Shown: in pieces, positions 44,801 to 56,950 of the stretch
Numbering within the stretch: the stretch's first letter is position 1
Layout: each line of letters begins with the position of its first letter
Assembly: GCA_018873225.1 (NCBI GenBank)
Contig: JAEILZ010000001.1
Coordinates: 2,418,001 to 2,482,000 of the forward strand
DNA: 64,000 nt
Source of the DNA: [Phialemoniopsis] sp. UDSM-2020
Taxonomy: Eukaryota > Ascomycota > Sordariomycetes > Thyridiales > Thyridiaceae
Direction of reading: 5' to 3'
Position numbers and translations under genes: made by a program
Notes under the pieces: generated by a model
What the model saw: only the letters and a program-made list of their open reading frames with translations
The model's database searches: none
What the model was told of the DNA's origin: nothing

Positions 44801-47297
44801 ACAGGTACCCGCTGCAGACCATCCCTCCGAGAGTTTGGACGTGTGTCAGGCACGGGACCCCGAGCGCTGGGAACCTGGAATCTTTTATTTTTGGTTCAAA
44901 AATGTTTAAACTTGGGTTTTGATCTTTTCTGTTTGCTCTCTCGTTCTAGAGAAAAGATCCATAACATTTTCAGCGCCGAATTGCCCAATTGACCCGACTG
45001 CCTGCCACTTTGGGATGCAATTGACTCCAGTCTCGCCAACATGCCATGCCCACGTATGGGGGTAATAAAAGTACATCGATCCCACCAGGTCCAGCGTGCA
45101 TGTGCTCAGCGGTGCTTCCGCTTTCGGACGCTGCCAAGTCCTGGTTCAAGCATCCACTGCGCGCGGTCACACGGTCCTATCAGCAGCAGGAGGTGCCACG
45201 CTACCCTCCCTTTCTTGGTAACCAACCAATCGCGCTCAACCGCCTGATCCTAGCTGTGATTGGCCTGTCCCACCTCCGACCCATCCTACATTGGTACACC
45301 GTACGTCCGTTTGATTGCGCTCCCCTTCCCAGTGCAAGCGTTTGGAGCTGCACTTTCCCCTCTCGGGCGGCCACGCATGAGCATCGTACACCCTCAACAA
45401 TGCAGACAGTAATTTGGTAAAAGAGCCAATGGAAACACTCGGCGGCTATTGAGTTATTTTGCAAATTGGCCCCAGGAACTGCTGTCGGCAATGAGTACCT
45501 GCCAGGGACAAACGTTAACGGTGACAGGAAACAGGACATGGATCGGTGGGCAGTTTCACGGTCATCCCGCTGCAATTGCTAGCGCCGTTGTGGCTTGGAC
45601 GGCGCGGGTATGACATGCATCACGATTTATCAACACTTGACACAGGAAGTGCCATTCTGGACACATAGTCGGTTCGCAGAAGCTGGTGTCAGCAAGGTAA
45701 AGTAAGTACTAACAATGCGGATCAGGGACCAGGGACGAGGAGACAAGTACTTAGTCAGAGAGAAAAGACACAGTGTTGACTTACAGAGAGCATGCCTAAC
45801 AAGCGGTTGCCTGCACAATGATAATCGCAGACCGGTAACATTACGGAGTCTAAGGACGTCCAAGAATGGTGATACTTCTCGGAGTACTGCAACAGATGTA
45901 TTCCAGGTATTTTTTCCGTGGCTGCTGAATCCAAAGTTCCTAGGTAGGGTCATGTCTCTGCTGGCTTGGTAAAGGGCACACAAGCCCTGGAGCGCTGATT
46001 ACAGGATTGGAAGTACGTACACCGCGAAGGCATGCCCAGGTGGATGAGGGTGAAAATGCGGCCGAACTCCACAGAGCAAGGTATGACGCAATTGTCTAGG
46101 GTGGAAACAAAGCCTGGCCAAGTCGCAGCACGCAATGGAGCCATCTCCGCAGGGCAATCTGACAGAATGACGTCGGGTCATGGTACCAGGTGACCACAAT
46201 TGACCGTAAAAAGAGGTTTATGACTGAAAATGAAAACTGTAGTAGCTAGGAATGCAGTAGACCACATTTGTCTAGCTGTGCTCAAACTTCCAGTGTCATT
46301 AATTTGTGTTGATTCGAGTTGAGGAAGGGCTTATCTTGAAGAGCGTCAGGGTAGCACGCGCAGCCTTGCACCTGTCGATGGCTTCTCCCTGCGCACATCA
46401 TGTCAATCATTCTTGATTGATTAAATTACTTTTGAAACCCTTCAGCCTTCTTTTTATGGTTCGTGTTTCTCCTGTTGATCACCCGCACGCTACCTGTCAA
46501 GTGCCATATCCAAGAGCAGCCGGATTGGCAGGTCTGGGGCCGTAGTGGGCTCCACCAGGTATGTACATATCTGTATGTTCAGAGATCAACAAAAAGTACC
46601 GCTCATGTCTAGAGATCATCATTTCCCCGAAGGTCCTAGCCGCAGAGACGATCGGGCATGTGCCCGCTCTGTTCCTGTGCATCATCCTACGAAGTAATGT
46701 TATCCTACCAGGCATAAAGCACATACCCTCGAGCGGGAACAGTGGGTCTGTTACTACCTCCTCAACCTGTGAACAGATTACAGCCTTTATTGTCATATAC
46801 GAACGACCTGGGAACCCGCGCCTTCTGACCATTCTGTACTCCACTTGGTCGCTGATTTGGCGAACAAGATTGAACAGAAATGGGACCAGCGTCGTCTAGG
46901 CTCTGGTGCGTGGTGTTTTCGTAGGCACCAAGATAGGATCAAGAGATTTAGAATATTGGCTTGATACGATATGAACCATAGTACTGGTGTGACAGTGTGG
47001 GTGGGAGATAGTGGCGTTGAAAGCATGGGTGAATCAAGAGCTCACCAGTGCTGATAGCACAAGTCGAGGTTATCTAGGTGCTGGTCTCCAGTCTTTTTGT
47101 TAACAACCACTTTTAGTAACAAAAGCGATAGCAATTGATACGCGTCCAAGCATCCTTGGATGTTTGCAAAGAGACGGAGCGGCACCAATACGGTATTCTT
47201 TCCCTCAAATTTTCAACTGGCTCCGATTCATCTGCATTTATTTGGAGATCTCTCTGATCATTGACACTGGAACCTGTACATTCGTGTGTCTGTGACC
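41869..47297. other. 5.4-kb gene-free region
   Basis: The longest stretch without a recognisable gene. It begins with the promoter and leader of the C2H2 gene, including GA- and GT-rich simple repeats (41905-42090, 42290-42560). A patch of repeated CAGCCCA and GCCAGG words lies at 42955-43070. A (CA)n run lies near 43963. Open frames such as 46844-46497 (minus, 115 codons) show no family resemblance, and their codon use is not convincing. Confidence 0.4.
43034..43058 (+). repeat. triple GCCAGG repeat
   Basis: Three GCCAGG hexamers in about 25 bp. GCCAGG fits the PacC consensus GCCARG, but a simple repeat origin is equally possible. Confidence 0.4.
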
Positions 47298-47855
47298 ATG
47301 TCGAGTGATGATAGTGTTTTCCGCCGTGTTGGCCGGGGTGGGGCCGGCAATTGGTACAGCAAGAAGGATGTCCAAGAAGTTGCCGACAAAGACAAGGTGT
47401 GCATCTCATCCCTCAATTTGATAGCAAATGCTAGATATCGGTATTGATGCGGTCTGCAGTCCGACCTTGAGGCACAGAAGATCGCCGCAGCCCAGCACGG
47501 AGTAAGAGCTGCGGAAACATCCGGTGGACCAGGGTATGCTCGCGCGGGCCGGGGCGGCGCAGGAAACTTCTATGAGTCCGGGGCCGGCTCGGATCCCACA
47601 GGCGCAGAGAAGGAGGAGGCACAGAAGACGAAGGCAGCCGTGGCTGCTAATGCTACGAAGCCGAGGATGACCGGCATGGGCGGCCGAGGCGGAGCTGGGA
47701 ACTGGGGTGCCGATCATGTTGCTGAACAGAGAGAGGCGGAAGAGGATAACAAGAGGAGACTCAAAGAGCTCGAAGCAAAGGTGCTAGAAGATGTCGCTTC
47801 TGGACTGGCGATGCCTGCGAGGGCATATAGGTCGCATGATCGGGAGAGTGAATGA
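47298..47855 (+). CDS. DUF3602-family Gly-rich protein
   Basis: Predicted 164 aa from two exons (47298-47396, 47460-47855; donor GTGTGC, acceptor TGCAG). Three copies of the family's GRGGAGN(W/F) signature are present: GRGGAGNWYSKKDVQ near residue 13, GRGGAGNFYESGA near 65, and GRGGAGNWGADHV near 110. They are separated by charged, low-complexity spacers and followed by a Glu/Lys coiled-coil-like segment (EAEEDNKRRLKELEAKVLED). This matches the fungal DUF3602 family, small and mostly disordered, with no established function. There is no signal peptide or membrane segment. Confidence 0.85.
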
Positions 47856-48384
47856 AGTTCATGTTGCTATTGCGGGGTGTGTGGTGATGAAGTGGTGGAT
47901 GATGAGATGATACCCTTTCAATCGATGATTTGCATTTTGATTGATCATTGACCGACCTTCTAGCATCGAAGTGAATTTAAAGAGTTCTAGTGACCTTTAC
48001 AAACCAGATATTTCAAAACCACAGTTTACATCGACACTGAGTCCTTATCTTCTGGGAAGATAATCATACAGAAGCCAAGTCAACTTCGAAATGTCTGGTC
48101 GCCCAGGCTAGAGGTGCCACTGATAAGCTAGCTGATAAGGCAGGTGTCAGTCCGGTCGCCCACCCCCAGATTTTGAATGGCCGGTGCTGTCCATACTTTA
48201 GTCAGGTGGCCCGAGCGCTTTTGAGGTTCGGGCTTCCCACGACGCGAACCTCAACTTGTCCAGCGCGTACTGCCCATCCGACCTGCCATTATTTCACAGC
48301 ATCTGCGTCATCACTTCAAAGAGATCTTTTCGACCACTGCGGTACCAGAAAAGGCAACGGGAATACTGCGCCAAACACTCTGCG
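47856..48384. other. intergenic region and leader of ING-like gene
   Basis: 529 bp. The frame of the next gene is open back to an ATG at 48256, which could add 43 residues; I see no other feature. Confidence 0.4.
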
Positions 48385-50857
48385 ATGATGGAAGCCTTGG
48401 GCGCCGACCCCGAGGAAGGGGTGTCGCCCCGGCGCAAAACGTCGCTCGAGCAGGCCATCCCGGCCTTTGGCGCCATGAACAACCCGCTCGACTCACTCGA
48501 CTTGCGCGCCGATCCAGATGCCCAAGCGACAGTCACAGACTTTCTTGACTTTACCGAATACCTGCCAGCAGACATCATGCGCTCCTTGACACTGATTGGA
48601 AAGCTCGACCAGACCTACGTGGATGCATCGACCAATGTCCACGACCTTACCACGACGTGGGGCCGCCTGCCGGACATCCCGCCTGAGGAGCGCCCGCCTC
48701 CAGTACAGGTCAGAGCGGACATCTCGGACAATTTGAACCGCGCAATCAGCTCGAGGGTCTACTCCCATGCTGAAGCGGTGCGCATGGCAGACAACGTCGC
48801 CCGCCACTACAACCGTGCCAAAACCATACTAGGAAAGCTGCAGACCATGATGGAAAACTATCCAACAGCCGAGGAACAGAAGAGCCCTGTAGCATCCAGG
48901 TCTCCGCAGTTGTCCCGCACTCCGAAGATCAGCATGCGCTCTGAGGGAGGCCAGAAGGTCCGGCGACAACAAGTGTCGCGCATAACAGTGCCTGGCGAGG
49001 TCCTAGCACCTTATGAACTGGACTACGAGACTTACTCTGAGAGTGATGAGGAGGTTTCAGAAGATGAAGAATCTACACCTCCCCGCGACACTCCAGCAGC
49101 CCCGCCAAGAATCAAGCTCGTGAAGACGCCCAAGACCCCCAAAGTCAGGTTGCCGAGGCCGACAATGACAGGTCAAGGCTTCCATCCGCTGTCGACAAGC
49201 GGTGTTCTGGCCCAATTAAAACCGCCACCAGAGGATGCTGTCATTGGTAGTGCCGATGCGCCCTGGCTACAACTCACGCCCTACGAACTGGCCAAGTTGA
49301 GAAAGCGGATGAAGAAGAATGCTCAATGGACCCCGAGTGAGACCATGATTGCGCGAGAGCTGAAAGTTCTTGGCCGGGGAGTTGAAGCATGGAGATCTGC
49401 AAAGAAGGCAGCAGAGGACGAAGATCGCCCTTTCGAGAACACATTGCCCGTTTCGGTTGTTGATGAGAATGGCGTTTCTGGCCCGCCTCTTGGAGCTCTT
49501 AGTATAGATGCTGCTCTTGCGGCTGAGGACAAGCAGAACACCAACCGCGGCATGAAGCTGAACGCGGCCAAGAAAATAAAGCGCGAGTCTCTCGCGCAGC
49601 TCGCCGCACAGGAAGCGGAAGAGTCAGCGAGGAAACTACGCGAAGCAGCTCAGGCTATCTTTGCGCCCAATGCGCCCCCACAGGTGCAGGCGCCAGGCAA
49701 AACTCCAAGCAATGTCAAGCCTCCGCGGAAGCGTAAGCGGGACTCGCAGGCTGAGGTTGACGCCGAGAAGCCGGGCATGTCTGAGAGTCCGGCGCAAAAA
49801 CCTCAGCTCAAGCGGCCAAAGACAGAGACGCCGGTCCCAATACCGCAGCCAACGCCGCAAGGTGCGTCTTCCGCTGCGCCGGCGCATGAGACTCCAGTCC
49901 ACCCTCCTCTACTGTCGGCAGGAAACCAAGCAGTCAAGCCAAAATCGACCACACCGGTGCCAGTACCCATTCCGGGACAAGACCACTCGAATTCCAAGCC
50001 ATCCGTATCCAACTCTCCAGCGTCAGTGGATGGTGGTCATGGGTCAAACACTGTCACGACTACGGTACCAGTTAAGCCGCCGGCAGATACTCACATTCCT
50101 CCCCCTCTTCATTCACCCAAGAAATCCACTACGCCGATTTTGCCCCCAGTTAGGGAGACAAGAACTAGGGAAGCGGCACGGAAGGAACAGGCCAAGGATA
50201 GCCTGACGCCTGCGAAGCCCCCGTCCCGGGCAGCAACACCCGCTGCGCCAGAGCCGCTGCGCCGGCCCATGTCCAGAGGAAAGGCCTCTAGTCAAGAGCC
50301 TCCCTCGTCACTGGCCGTGGATCGTCCTCGTCGCGCTAGTACCGCACGAAACACTCCCGTGCCGGAGGCTCGGCAGCCTGGCAAGCGTCCTAAGAGGCCG
50401 GCGCCAGGAATCATCAGCCGGACGAATTCGGGGGGCAACAGCGCCGTGGGCAAGAGGAAGGCAGCGCCTAAGAAGAAGCGCGGAGTACCTAAGAAGGATA
50501 AGGGACAGCCGGACGCCGAGGTCGAAGTCGAGATAGACGACGAAGGTAATGTCATTGACCCGGACGAACCGCGCTATTGTCTCTGTAACGGGGTGAGCTT
50601 TGGCACCATGATTCAATGCGACAACCCGGATGTGAGTAATCCTCAAGATCTCTTCTTTCCCCTCAAAGACTTCTAGCCCGTGGGCTACAGGTGCTAATGC
50701 TATGTTGCAGAGTTGCAAGCAAGAGTGGTTTCACTTGGAGTGTGTTGGACTGACCAACATTCCGGCGAGGACTACAAAGTGGTACTGCCCGGACTGCCGG
50801 GTGCTGCTCAATATCGGAGAGAAGGGCGAGGTTAGTGCTAGGGGTGTACGAGCTTGA
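48385..50857 (+). CDS. ING/Pho23-like PHD-finger chromatin protein
   Basis: Predicted 797 aa from two exons (48385-50631, 50711-50857; donor GTGAGT inside the PHD finger). The N-terminal ING domain (about 40-165) has the pattern FLDFTEYLPADIMRSLTLIGKLDQTY. A very long Pro/Lys/Thr-rich, probably disordered linker (about 170-720) follows. The C-terminal PHD finger is complete: YCLCNG...MIQCDNPDSCKQEWFHLECVGL...KWYCPDC, with the aromatic and acidic residues used to read trimethyl-H3K4. Such proteins are subunits of histone deacetylase (Pho23 in Rpd3L) or acetyltransferase complexes (Yng1, Yng2). The long linker favours a Pho23-like assignment but does not prove it. The chosen start is the double Met before EALGADPEE; 48256 is an alternative. 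Confidence 0.88.
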
Positions 50858-52991
50858 TTATGCTCATTCTTGGAAGGACGAGAGAGAATGCGTGATAGCG
50901 GCCTGGTTTTTCCCTAAAACAGATCAGGTGCAGAATCCTGTAACAGTATGACAGCTCACGGTACTACGAAATAGTTCACGATGGTTTCAAACTTTCTTGT
51001 TTATTGACAAGCACATCAACCCAGTGAGTAAAGAATACCGCCCTTGACGGCATGGGCGGTAATCTCGATTCCGAAGTGCCGCTTAGAGGCGCAAGTGGGC
51101 GTCAGAAAGGTTGACGGATTTTGATCAATGTCTATCCAAATTGCTAACAGACTGAACGATCCATCCATACTTAGGTAGTGGGATAATCCTTAGCGGATCA
51201 GTTAACAGTCGAGTCCATAAGGAAACCCCGTCAACCAATCTGTCACCCACTTGAGGCAGTACCCCAGATCGATCTCGCATGCTAGGTAGGTAGATTGTTG
51301 TTAGTGCAGCGAGGTCTAGATTGCTAGGTGTTCCCGTGGTCAAGGTGGCTGTGGCGCTATCGCTATCAGCTGACCCCACAGTGACGATGTGTATTGCTGA
51401 ACAGACAAAGGTGGTGGGAAATGCACTGGGTACTGGCAAATGCGACTCCTAGCTGGTTATAGATAGAGTTCATGGAAGGCTAGGAGAACGAGGGCAACAA
51501 TAAGCGCTGCTTGTGCGGATCATTCGGAGTACTAGGCGCGAAGTCGTCGACCGTCTTTGTTGAGGAATGATGTCCTCTGCTCAGAGCGCATATGTTCACA
51601 GAGGGTCAAAGACGCGCCACAGTACTAGTAGTTGACCGAAGGCACCGAGAATGGCGGTGTATTGAGGCGCTAATGGATCCGGTACCTGTCATCGAAAACG
51701 CCAGTCCTAAATGCTGGCTTTGTTGAATGACGGTGAGCTCGCAGCAGTCATACACGTACGGAATTGTAGGTCAGCGAGCGCTACACTGGGGACTGCATGA
51801 CCACGCCTGGTGCATCATGGGCTGAACAAGAATGACGACGTCAGACGCAGCTGCGACGGGGAAACATGGGCAGGCCTGTCTCGTGGGTTTTGATTCATGC
51901 GTCCAAGCTGGGGGTTGCGCATGGGCTGGTCTTGGTCAGCCTGCTTTGGCTGCTCTTCTATTTCCTGGGGCCTGACAATACATGCGAGCATGCCTGTCGC
52001 TCGCTGAAACCATCAAATGGCCGGAGGAGAACTTGATAGAACTTGGAAGTCCGTAGTGTGCCTGGGCAGGTAGTTGAGGTGACCTTGTGACGAATCCGGT
52101 GGTTCCTGGACATCCCATGGCCTCTCCCTCCCTCACTGTATTGTGTCATTCCAGCTGGCGGAGTTGTGGGGTCCTCCTTCGTCGGCGCAAGGGTACCGAT
52201 TATGCAGCAGAAAGTCAGGAACCGCTGTCTTCCCCCGCCGCCCTGGCCGCGCATCCATGCATCCCTAAATAGACCCCTACAAAGTACATACAGTGCTACT
52301 GAGGGGTGTCTCCTTCCTCCCCGCCCCCCCGCCTCCGGGTGTGTGAGGTACATGGAGCTACCTGAAAGCGTGCTGTCCAACACGGTCAGTGACTCGACCG
52401 GCATGCTCTCTCAGGTGCACACCCGCCGCCATCCTCGTCTGGCTTGTCCTTGCTCTCTCTTCCCTTCCTCCCCAACCCCTATTGAACTCGAATGACAGGC
52501 TTCTCGCGTCCTCAAAGCAAACACTGTATTTCGTAGTCTGTTTTACACCAAGTCGAACCCACGAGCGCCCCGTCCCTTTCTGCCGTGGCCAAAAGCAGAA
52601 GATAACAGTCCCGGCCGGTGCCGCTACATTACCCCAAGCTTAGTCCCTCCGCCCTTCAGACGGGTGCGCGCGCCGTGGTGCCTCGCACTTCGCGCGTTGC
52701 TTCGTCACGACTCTCCTTGTCTCTCCACGAGCCTACCTAGAGCCATACACGACCAGCCTACGCGCTATATCTCGATTCATCAACTTTGCCATAAAGCTGG
52801 AGTGCATCGACCGCGAGGAGTGAGCTATAGCACTCGTATTGGCTCCCAGAGCTGGCCCGGGGCAGGTATCCGCTCTGCCCTAGGACTGAGGGTGGCAGCT
52901 TCATGCCGGGTTTGTCTGCCCCCTACTTCCTTGTACTCTCTTGCAAGAGAGCACTGTACCTCATGACGATCATATCACTTACTTGTCTTTC
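50858..52991. other. 2.1-kb intergenic region
   Basis: Between the ING-like and WD40-like genes. It holds one copy of the GTAGTGGGATAA motif (51171-51189) followed by AACAGTCGAG, which resembles the direct repeats A/B. The right half (52100-52990) is C rich and likely promoter or leader. No gene is recognisable. Confidence 0.4.
51171..51220 (+). repeat. diverged member of the A/B repeat family
   Basis: TTAGGTAGTGGGATAATCC is followed about 20 bp later by AACAGTCGA, in the same order as GGTAGTGGGATAACCC...AGCAGTCGA in repeats A and B. Similarity outside these blocks is weak. Confidence 0.5.
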
Positions 52992-55900
52992 ATGACAGGC
53001 TCTAAGCGATCGAAAAAGGATGCCAAAGAAGGTGGGGGCGTTGTTGCCGCGGTCAACAAGCATGGGACCAAGTTCTCGTACGTCTCCTGCTTTGGATGAT
53101 ACCTGCACCTCTTTGTACTTGCTGTTGTGTCGTCGTCGTATGCAGCAGTGAACATTCTAACAGACTGCACAAAAGGAATGGCCATGCCAAAGGCTCCGCA
53201 TCTGATGCCTCCTCGCCATCTATTCAGTCGCCCGAGATAAACCCCATCCCGACCCCTTCCTCGAGCGGAAACCCTACTGTATCACCGGCCTTGGATGCCA
53301 TATCCGCCACTTCGTTTGCGCCCAGCACTGCACCCAGCGCAAACAATGAATGGGCCAGGATGATCCCCGGCATGGCAGGCTCGCCCGGGAACCTCATTAG
53401 CTTGATGGGGGAGTCACCACCCACTCAGCCATCTTCTTATGAAGACCATCGCGGTCTACCCTCGGGCTGGTCCTCTCCTTCTGCCCGGCCATATCTGCAG
53501 AGTCACCCGGCATCAGTTTCGCCTCCCAATTCTGGAAGGCGACCTTTGAGCTTCCAGATGGACGGTCGCTATCAACAGCCCCCTGATTTGCCCTCCCACA
53601 TTGCCATGGGTGGACCACGACGAAGCTCGCTACATTCACATATTGCCCAGTCTCGCGGCAGTCCTAACCCGCCGCTGCCACACCAGCCCCAGCCACACTT
53701 CTACGGTACGCCTGAACTGGACTTTGACTTTCAACCTCAAGTCGGCATGAAGGCTGGTGAGCGTGGCTACCACTTTGCTTTTGATACGCTGCCATCGCGT
53801 GGTACAGCAAGCGTCGCGCCAGGCACGGGCAATGCTGTAGTGGCAGGCTATGAGGGCGGCCTTGAGGTCTACTCGGTCAACAAGCGAGGTTTAGAGCCTC
53901 TTGCCAGTCTCAAGGGCCTGCGCGGAGGTGTCTACGACGCCAAGATTCTACCCTGGTCGCCATCAGACTCGGGCTCCGAACTTTATCCTTTGATTGCAGT
54001 CGTACTCCACGGCCCGGTTATCAGCTCTATTCCAGAGGTCCGTGTTCAGGGCGATGATGGGGACGGAGCTAGCGTTTTGTCTGCAGAAAGGACTCTGCGG
54101 GATGATGTGAGCCACAAAGGTGGGTTTCCGATCGAATTCTATCAAACCACCGTTGAAGTATTCTCCCTCAAGACCGGCAAGAGCGTCGCCGTACTGCTTG
54201 AGGCCCCGAAGATCCAACTTAGCACTCCGGTCACCAGTCCCATCTTCCAACCACCTGCTGCATCAGGCTCCCTCAGCATCAAAGCCAGTAGCGGCACGGT
54301 TGTTGTGTCTTCTGGTGTGAGTGGTGAGAGCTGGATCTACAAGCAGGCCATACTTCCCCAAGAGCCCTTCTTACAATTCGTTTGCGTGGCCAAACTGTGG
54401 ACAACTCTACAACAGTCACCTAAGGTTGAGGCGTCCCAAGATGCCGACAGAGCTCGAAGCCCTATGCCAAGGCAAGGCGTCCGGAGTCCTATTTTGGATC
54501 TCAATGGCAGATGGATCTCTTATTGCCCTGCCAAGACATCGTCGCAAATGTCCTTACGGCCTTCGGTCCCCGTCCCCGTGAGTGGAAAAGGCCCGGGCCT
54601 GAGCGCTCTCACGCCGCCACAACTTCCTGCTATTAGCTGTGAGCTTGATTTGCCCGGAGGCGAGAGCGTGATGAACAAGCTTATGCGTGACGCGACGCAG
54701 GAGCTGATTTCGGGGGCCAAATGGGTCGGACAGCAAGGGTGGCAGGCATTCAACACGTATTGGAAAGGTTCTTCAACGCCTCAAGCACCGCGATCTCCTC
54801 CGCTCGCATCGCAGCAGTGGAATACCGGATACTCGCCAAGACACGATGCTGCACAATTCCCACCAACTCATGGCACGGTCGCACCTCAAGTTCCAAAAGA
54901 CCCTGGACTCATATCCATCGTGGATATTGAGACTTTGGGTCACTCTGCGAATGTTCATCCAATTGCAACTTTTCCAGCACCTCTTGGCTGCAGCTTTCTC
55001 TCATTCTCGCCAGCTGGAACTTCTTTGTTTGCAGTAAGCAGCAAGGGTGATGTCCAGACAGTGTGGGATTTGTTACGCGTCCAATACACCAAGAGCTCAC
55101 CACTCCAGACATCCGCCATGCCAGGCTCGCCAAATGGTCCCAAGGTGCGTCAGATTGCGCAGTTCTCGCGCATGACTGTTGCCCGTATAGTGGATGTAGC
55201 TTGGACTAAGCCTAACGGCGAACGATTGGCAATGGTGACGGAGCGCGGCACCGTTCATCTTTTGGAGCTGCCGCAGAGTGTTTTTACCTGGCCCCCTCCT
55301 CGTCGGCGCACTCGTGCCCAAGAAAGCAAAGCTGCGTCTGCCGAAGGCGGAGGCGGGGCGACATCTATTGCATCCAGTGCTTTGACGACTGCGATCGGTG
55401 CGGCCAGACCACTGCTCACAAGACCTCGTCGCAGCAGTTCCAACATACCGCAGTCAACAGGCGCTACCATCCGTGACCAGGCGAGCCAAGGCGGCAAGAT
55501 GATCGCAGCCGGGATAAGTCATTCTCTTGGCAAGACCGGCAGTGCTATCAATCAGCTTCGTCATACGGGAGAGAACCGAGTAGCACTGCCGAGCAGTGCT
55601 TTGTTTCCAGCTCCATCCTGCGTGACCTGGATTACGGGCAGGCGGTATCACTCTCTCTTTGTCATTGGTGATGGCATTGTCAGAACATTCCCCACCAGGG
55701 GTCGTAAGACGGCCTCGACAGCCGGCAAACAGGGAATGCCCCGGTTGAACAGATACAAGGACTTCAAGCTCCCGCTGCTCTCAGAGGACCTGTTAGCGCC
55801 TGTTGTAAAACGCTTTCTAGACCCTGACGAATATCTGGATCTGAATGACCAGAGCGAAGCTGGTAACAACACGCTGGTTCTCGAGCAACGGCCTGGGACT

Positions 55901-56446
55901 GGGCAGCTGCAAGACGTGACTGCAGCACAGTCCTCAATCCCTCAAGCCGAGATTGAATCCAGCGCCCCGTATCAACCATTCCACACAGATCGGCGGGTGG
56001 CTCTTTTTGAATATGATGCAAATCAGCATACCGCCATCCTACAGCCTTCGGACATTTCGACAATGCTTGCCGAGACTACGTTGGAGGACAAACCTCAAAC
56101 ACCGCCGCCCCCTCGTCGTAAGCAGCAGAAACGCCAGACCCCTCCGAAGGCCGAGAGACCTTCGACCGGTGCGTGGGTGTTCGGTGAGCCTGTCAGTTCA
56201 ACACGATTAGACACAGGACATGTCCAGATCTCGGAGCAGGAATCATTCAACATAAGTGTCGATGATATGCGCGCGCTGCCCGCCTCTGCCATGGAAAGAG
56301 TGCTTGAGCATGTGGGTGACAACGATGAGCAGATCGTCGTCACGACAAGACGGAGGAGAGGAGGTGGGCGCGCAGCTGACCAAGACGATGACGGCTTCTT
56401 CGAGGACGACTGTGAGGTCCTTGACTTTGCTGATCAGCGTGTGTAA
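52992..56446 (+). CDS. large WD40/beta-propeller protein, possibly BCAS3-like
   Basis: Predicted 1,128 aa from two exons (52992-53077, 53146-56446; donor GTACGT, acceptor TGCAG). The N-terminal 200 residues are Ser/Pro rich and disordered. A beta-propeller seems to start near residue 215 (AVVAGYEGGLEVYSVNKRGLEPLASLKG) and continues with ISIVDIETL, FLSFSPAGTSLFAVSSKGDVQTVWDLLR and VDVAWTKPNGERLAMVTERGTVHLLELP. The region after it is Ala/Ser rich. Such an atypical propeller with a C-terminal extension resembles BCAS3-family proteins (autophagy-linked in animals), but I hold that name loosely. The C-terminus is acidic (GFFEDDCEVLDF). The first exon is short; an upstream coding exon ending at the CATGACAG sequence is possible. 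Confidence 0.75.
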
Positions 56447-56950
56447 AGAAAGGCGTGAAGCTTTTCGAGAGGACCTTGTTTTGTGGCCGTGGTGGTTCAC
56501 TTTCCTCCGGGGTGCTTATGACGAGGTATCCAGCGATGAATTGCATGTTTTTAATACGATAACAATACCAAAGCATGGTCAGGGGGCGCAGCTGCCTATG
56601 ATCGATCCTCAGGGGCGTTTGGACTTTAGATGTTCTGGGATTGGAAGGACCTCGTCGTATTTTGCAAGGCTGTCGCTCGTTTCAGGATTAGGTGACTTTT
56701 AGAGAGCTATACATAACATGAAATAAATATAAAAAAAATCATGTAATCTCAAAAGCACAAACAAAAGTGGTGGTAGTTTGGCTGCAAAGTCATTATTTTC
56801 GTAATATTACATTTGTCTTTCACCTTTCCCATGGGCGAGTGGGATAACCCTCGAGGAGTCCAAAAGGCCCTCTGGGACCATCTGAAGAAGTGGAGTCCCC
56901 TAGATCCCAAACCTAGCTATCTGTCTCGTCTCATTTGCTCCTTCTGACCC
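56447..56950. other. convergent 3' intergenic region
   Basis: 504 bp between the WD40-like and dpm2 genes, AT rich around 56710-56760, with a short GTGGGATAACCC motif at 56839-56850. Confidence 0.4.
56835..56850 (+). repeat. short GTGGGATAACCC motif
   Basis: GCGAGTGGGATAACCC shares the TGGGATAACCC core of repeat A, 100 bp from the dpm2 stop. It may be coincidence at this length. Confidence 0.35.

Noticed and set aside
46497..46844. 115-codon minus-strand frame in the gene desert
   Set aside because: Short, isolated, with no recognised motif and no clear promoter context; chance open frames of this size are common here.
48205..48262. tRNA-like words (GGTTCGGGC with nearby complementary sequence)
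   Set aside because: No cloverleaf can be drawn: acceptor stem and anticodon arm are missing. I found no convincing tRNA anywhere in the window.
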